A stretch of 61,705 nucleotides of DNA from Novosphingobium album (ex Liu et al. 2023) (lineage in GTDB: Bacteria > Pseudomonadota > Alphaproteobacteria > Sphingomonadales > Sphingomonadaceae): assembly GCF_029076845.1 (NCBI RefSeq), contig NZ_JARESE010000007.1, positions 1-61,705 on the forward strand, given 5' to 3'. Positions 60,214-61,705 of this stretch are shown piece after piece. The notes beneath the pieces were generated by a model. It saw only the letters and a program-made list of their open reading frames with translations. It was not told the DNA's origin and did no database searches. Numbering within the stretch: position 1 is the stretch's first letter; each line of letters opens with the position of its first letter. The translations under genes and the position numbers were made by a program.

Positions 60214-61311
60214 ATGATGCCGAACATCACGCGAAGGGATGCGGTGTTGACAGGTCTGGGGGCAGCTGTCGCAGTTCCGGCGTTGGGCGCTGCCGTTTCT
60301 CCTTCTCCGGCTCAGGCCGCTCCAGTCCGTCGGCAGGGACGCGCTGGAGCCACGCAGCACAAGTTCGAAATGAATATCGAAGAGACGCGCATCACGCTCG
60401 TCGGCAAGCAGTCCTTCCAGACGTTCGCTTTTGGCGGACAGGTGCCCGCACCGCTGTTCCATGTCCGCGAAGGAGATCAGGTCGAAGTTGTCCTCAACAA
60501 CCTGACTACGCTCCCACATACGATCCACTGGCATGGACTGTTGCAGCGCGGAACATGGGAAATGGACGGGGTTCCCGACATGACCCAGCTCGGCATCCAG
60601 CCCGGCGACAGCTTCACCTACAAGTTCGTCGCCGAGCCCGCGGGAACGATGTGGTATCACTGCCATGTCAATGTGAACGAGCATGTCGCGACGCGCGGCA
60701 TGTGGGGCCCCTTCATCATCGACCCCATCAAGCCGACGCCCCTCGAGCGCGAGGTGACCGGCGATTATATTCTGATGTTTTCCGAATGGGCGTCCGCCTG
60801 GGCGGACAAGCTCGGGCAAGGCGGCATGCCCGGCGACGTGTTCGACTATTTCACGATCAACGGAAAATCTTTCCCCGAAACGCAGCCCATTCGGGTCAAG
60901 GAAGGCGATGTCATCCGCTTGCGGATGTTCGGCGCGGGCGGAGGCTTCCACGCAATCCACATCCACGGCCACGTATTCCAGATCGCGTTCAAGGACGGAC
61001 ATCCGCTGCCCGCACCGATCAATGCCGACACCGTCCTCGTCGGGCCGGGCGAGCGCTACGACATCATCCTGCGCTGCGATAACCCCGGCCGCTGGATGAT
61101 CCACGACCACGTCGATAGCCATACGATGAACGGACACACGCCGCATGGCGGGGTCATGACCCTGATCGAATATGACGGCATTCCGCGCGACCAGCCTTGG
61201 TATCACTGGGCGCACAAGGAGTTCGTCCCGGACTTCTACTACGAGCAGAGCCTCAAGAAGCCGCATGGAATCTACCCAAACTCCGTCTTCAAGGGTGTCG
61301 CAGTCGGCTGA
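60214..61311 (+). CDS. two-domain multicopper oxidase (NcgA-like, type C)
   Basis: A 365-residue exported enzyme: Tat-like signal (TRRDAVLTGLGAAVAVPALGA) then two cupredoxin domains. Domain 1 has PHTIHWHG (H102, H105, H107) and WYHCHVNVNEHVATRGM (C150, H157, M163 as likely type 1 copper ligands); domain 2 has HAIHIHGH (246-253) and MIHDHVDSH (297-299) but no Cys. Type 1 copper only in domain 1 is the type C arrangement, as in Nitrosomonas NcgA and as in NirK. It is followed by a cytochrome c gene 12 bp later. Nitrite reduction or NO tolerance are possible; activity is unproven. Confidence 0.82.
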   Translation: MMPNITRRDAVLTGLGAAVAVPALGAAVSPSPAQAAPVRRQGRAGATQHKFEMNIEETRITLVGKQSFQTFAFGGQVPAPLFHVREGDQVEVVLNNLTTLPHTIHWHGLLQRGTWEMDGVPDMTQLGIQPGDSFTYKFVAEPAGTMWYHCHVNVNEHVATRGMWGPFIIDPIKPTPLEREVTGDYILMFSEWASAWADKLGQGGMPGDVFDYFTINGKSFPETQPIRVKEGDVIRLRMFGAGGGFHAIHIHGHVFQIAFKDGHPLPAPINADTVLVGPGERYDIILRCDNPGRWMIHDHVDSHTMNGHTPHGGVMTLIEYDGIPRDQPWYHWAHKEFVPDFYYEQSLKKPHGIYPNSVFKGVAVG

Positions 61312-61323
61312 GGAGGCGCCATC

Positions 61324-61705
61324 ATGAAAGTACCAGTCATCGTCGCCGCATGCGCGGGCGCCGCGATCCTGGCCTTTGCGGCTCGTCCGGCAGCGGTCGA
61401 TGCCCAAGGCGCAAGCCCGGACCTGACTTCGCAATGTGCTTCCTGTCACGCACTCACCAAACCTGCCAACCAGGACCTTGAGCACCTGTGGACGCGCAAA
61501 GGTCCGGACCTTTGGTATGCCGGCGACAAATTCAATCGCGATTGGCTCGTGGCCTGGCTGCAAAACCCGACGACGATCCGTCCCGGCGGCGTGCTCTGGT
61601 TCAAGCACGCGAAGGCGGGCGATCCGCGGGACACTATCGATGCGGATTCCGACGATCGCGCGCATGTATTGCGATCTGATGCCGCGCAGCGTTCCGATTT
61701 GATCG
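61324..61705 (+). CDS. periplasmic cytochrome c (NcgB-like), 3'-truncated by window
   Basis: The first 127 codons run to the window edge. A signal peptide (VPVIVAACAGAAILAFAARPAAVDA, cleavage near AVDA/QG) precedes one CASCH haem motif (about residues 39-43) and WLVAWLQNPTTIRPGG, a class I cytochrome c pattern. ATG 61324 has GAGGAGG upstream. It directly follows the multicopper oxidase and would be its electron donor; the ncgAB(C)-nirK arrangement of nitrifiers is the closest precedent. More genes of the cluster probably lie beyond the window. Confidence 0.82.
   Translation, partial: MKVPVIVAACAGAAILAFAARPAAVDAQGASPDLTSQCASCHALTKPANQDLEHLWTRKGPDLWYAGDKFNRDWLVAWLQNPTTIRPGGVLWFKHAKAGDPRDTIDADSDDRAHVLRSDAAQRSDLI

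Noticed and set aside
1..61705. CRISPR arrays, rRNA operons, phage structural genes, biosynthetic gene clusters
   Set aside because: No regularly spaced direct repeats, rRNA motifs, capsid/tail proteins or modular synthases were seen.

Overview
The window reads as DNA from a sphingomonad-like alphaproteobacterium (Sphingomonadaceae such as Sphingobium, Sphingomonas or Novosphingobium). This is inferred from high GC with strong G/C third positions, a SciP-type CtrA inhibitor, a heme-PAS FixL with FixJ, a C4-pathway 5-aminolevulinate synthase, a CydAB-DUF2474 oxidase and many GTGA/ATGA stop-start overlaps. No rRNA, complete tRNA or CRISPR array was seen. The window starts inside a DUF736-like gene and ends inside a cytochrome c gene.

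Bases 1-15,770 are a mobile backbone, either a conjugative plasmid or an integrative conjugative element. It holds a DUF736-like protein, sciP, ssb, a DUF2493 protein, several unknown plasmid-type proteins, an IS110/IS1111-type insertion sequence, a ribbon-helix-helix protein, a TraD coupling ATPase and a TrwC-type relaxase-helicase. No mating-pair (type IV secretion) genes lie in the window. Two loci here (4017-5117 and 8247-8560) share one layout: a similar 5' hairpin element, one gene, an intrinsic terminator, then a perfect 35-nt hairpin with the loop CATCGAA. The two hairpins have different stems that stay fully paired.

Bases 15,777-31,715 carry signalling and stress genes: fixLJ with two extra receiver-type proteins, a small cytochrome c, an orphan histidine kinase, a FUSC exporter, a urea transporter, a BaeSR-like two-component pair, an FMN-binding glutamate-synthase-like protein, an outer membrane beta-barrel, a nitric-oxide detoxification operon (group III truncated haemoglobin, DUF1971, flavohaemoglobin, membrane protein) and a phasin.

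Bases 32,459-43,000 carry a catalase, an FMN reductase, a frameshifted M20 amidohydrolase, an AraC-regulated TPR-MFS-DUF2938 operon and a CydAB quinol oxidase. Bases 43,106-48,977 are a sulfide/persulfide module: persulfide dioxygenase-like MBL protein, two YeeE/YedE proteins, a phosphatase-SQR fusion, a TauE exporter, a methyltransferase, and a divergent peroxiredoxin with an ArsR regulator.

Bases 49,308-61,705 hold a winged-helix-like protein behind a strong inverted repeat, a remnant HU gene, rnk-gdh, a six-gene oxidative stress operon (peroxiredoxin, carbonic anhydrase, unknown, 2OG oxygenase, SOD, unknown), a LysR regulator, hemA, an NsrR-type Rrf2 regulator, and a two-domain multicopper oxidase followed by a cytochrome c. 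This last pair resembles the start of the nitrosifier ncgABC-nirK cluster. Matching NsrR-like boxes precede the multicopper oxidase and the haemoglobin operon, so O2, NO, sulfide and peroxide responses appear to be gathered on one accessory segment.
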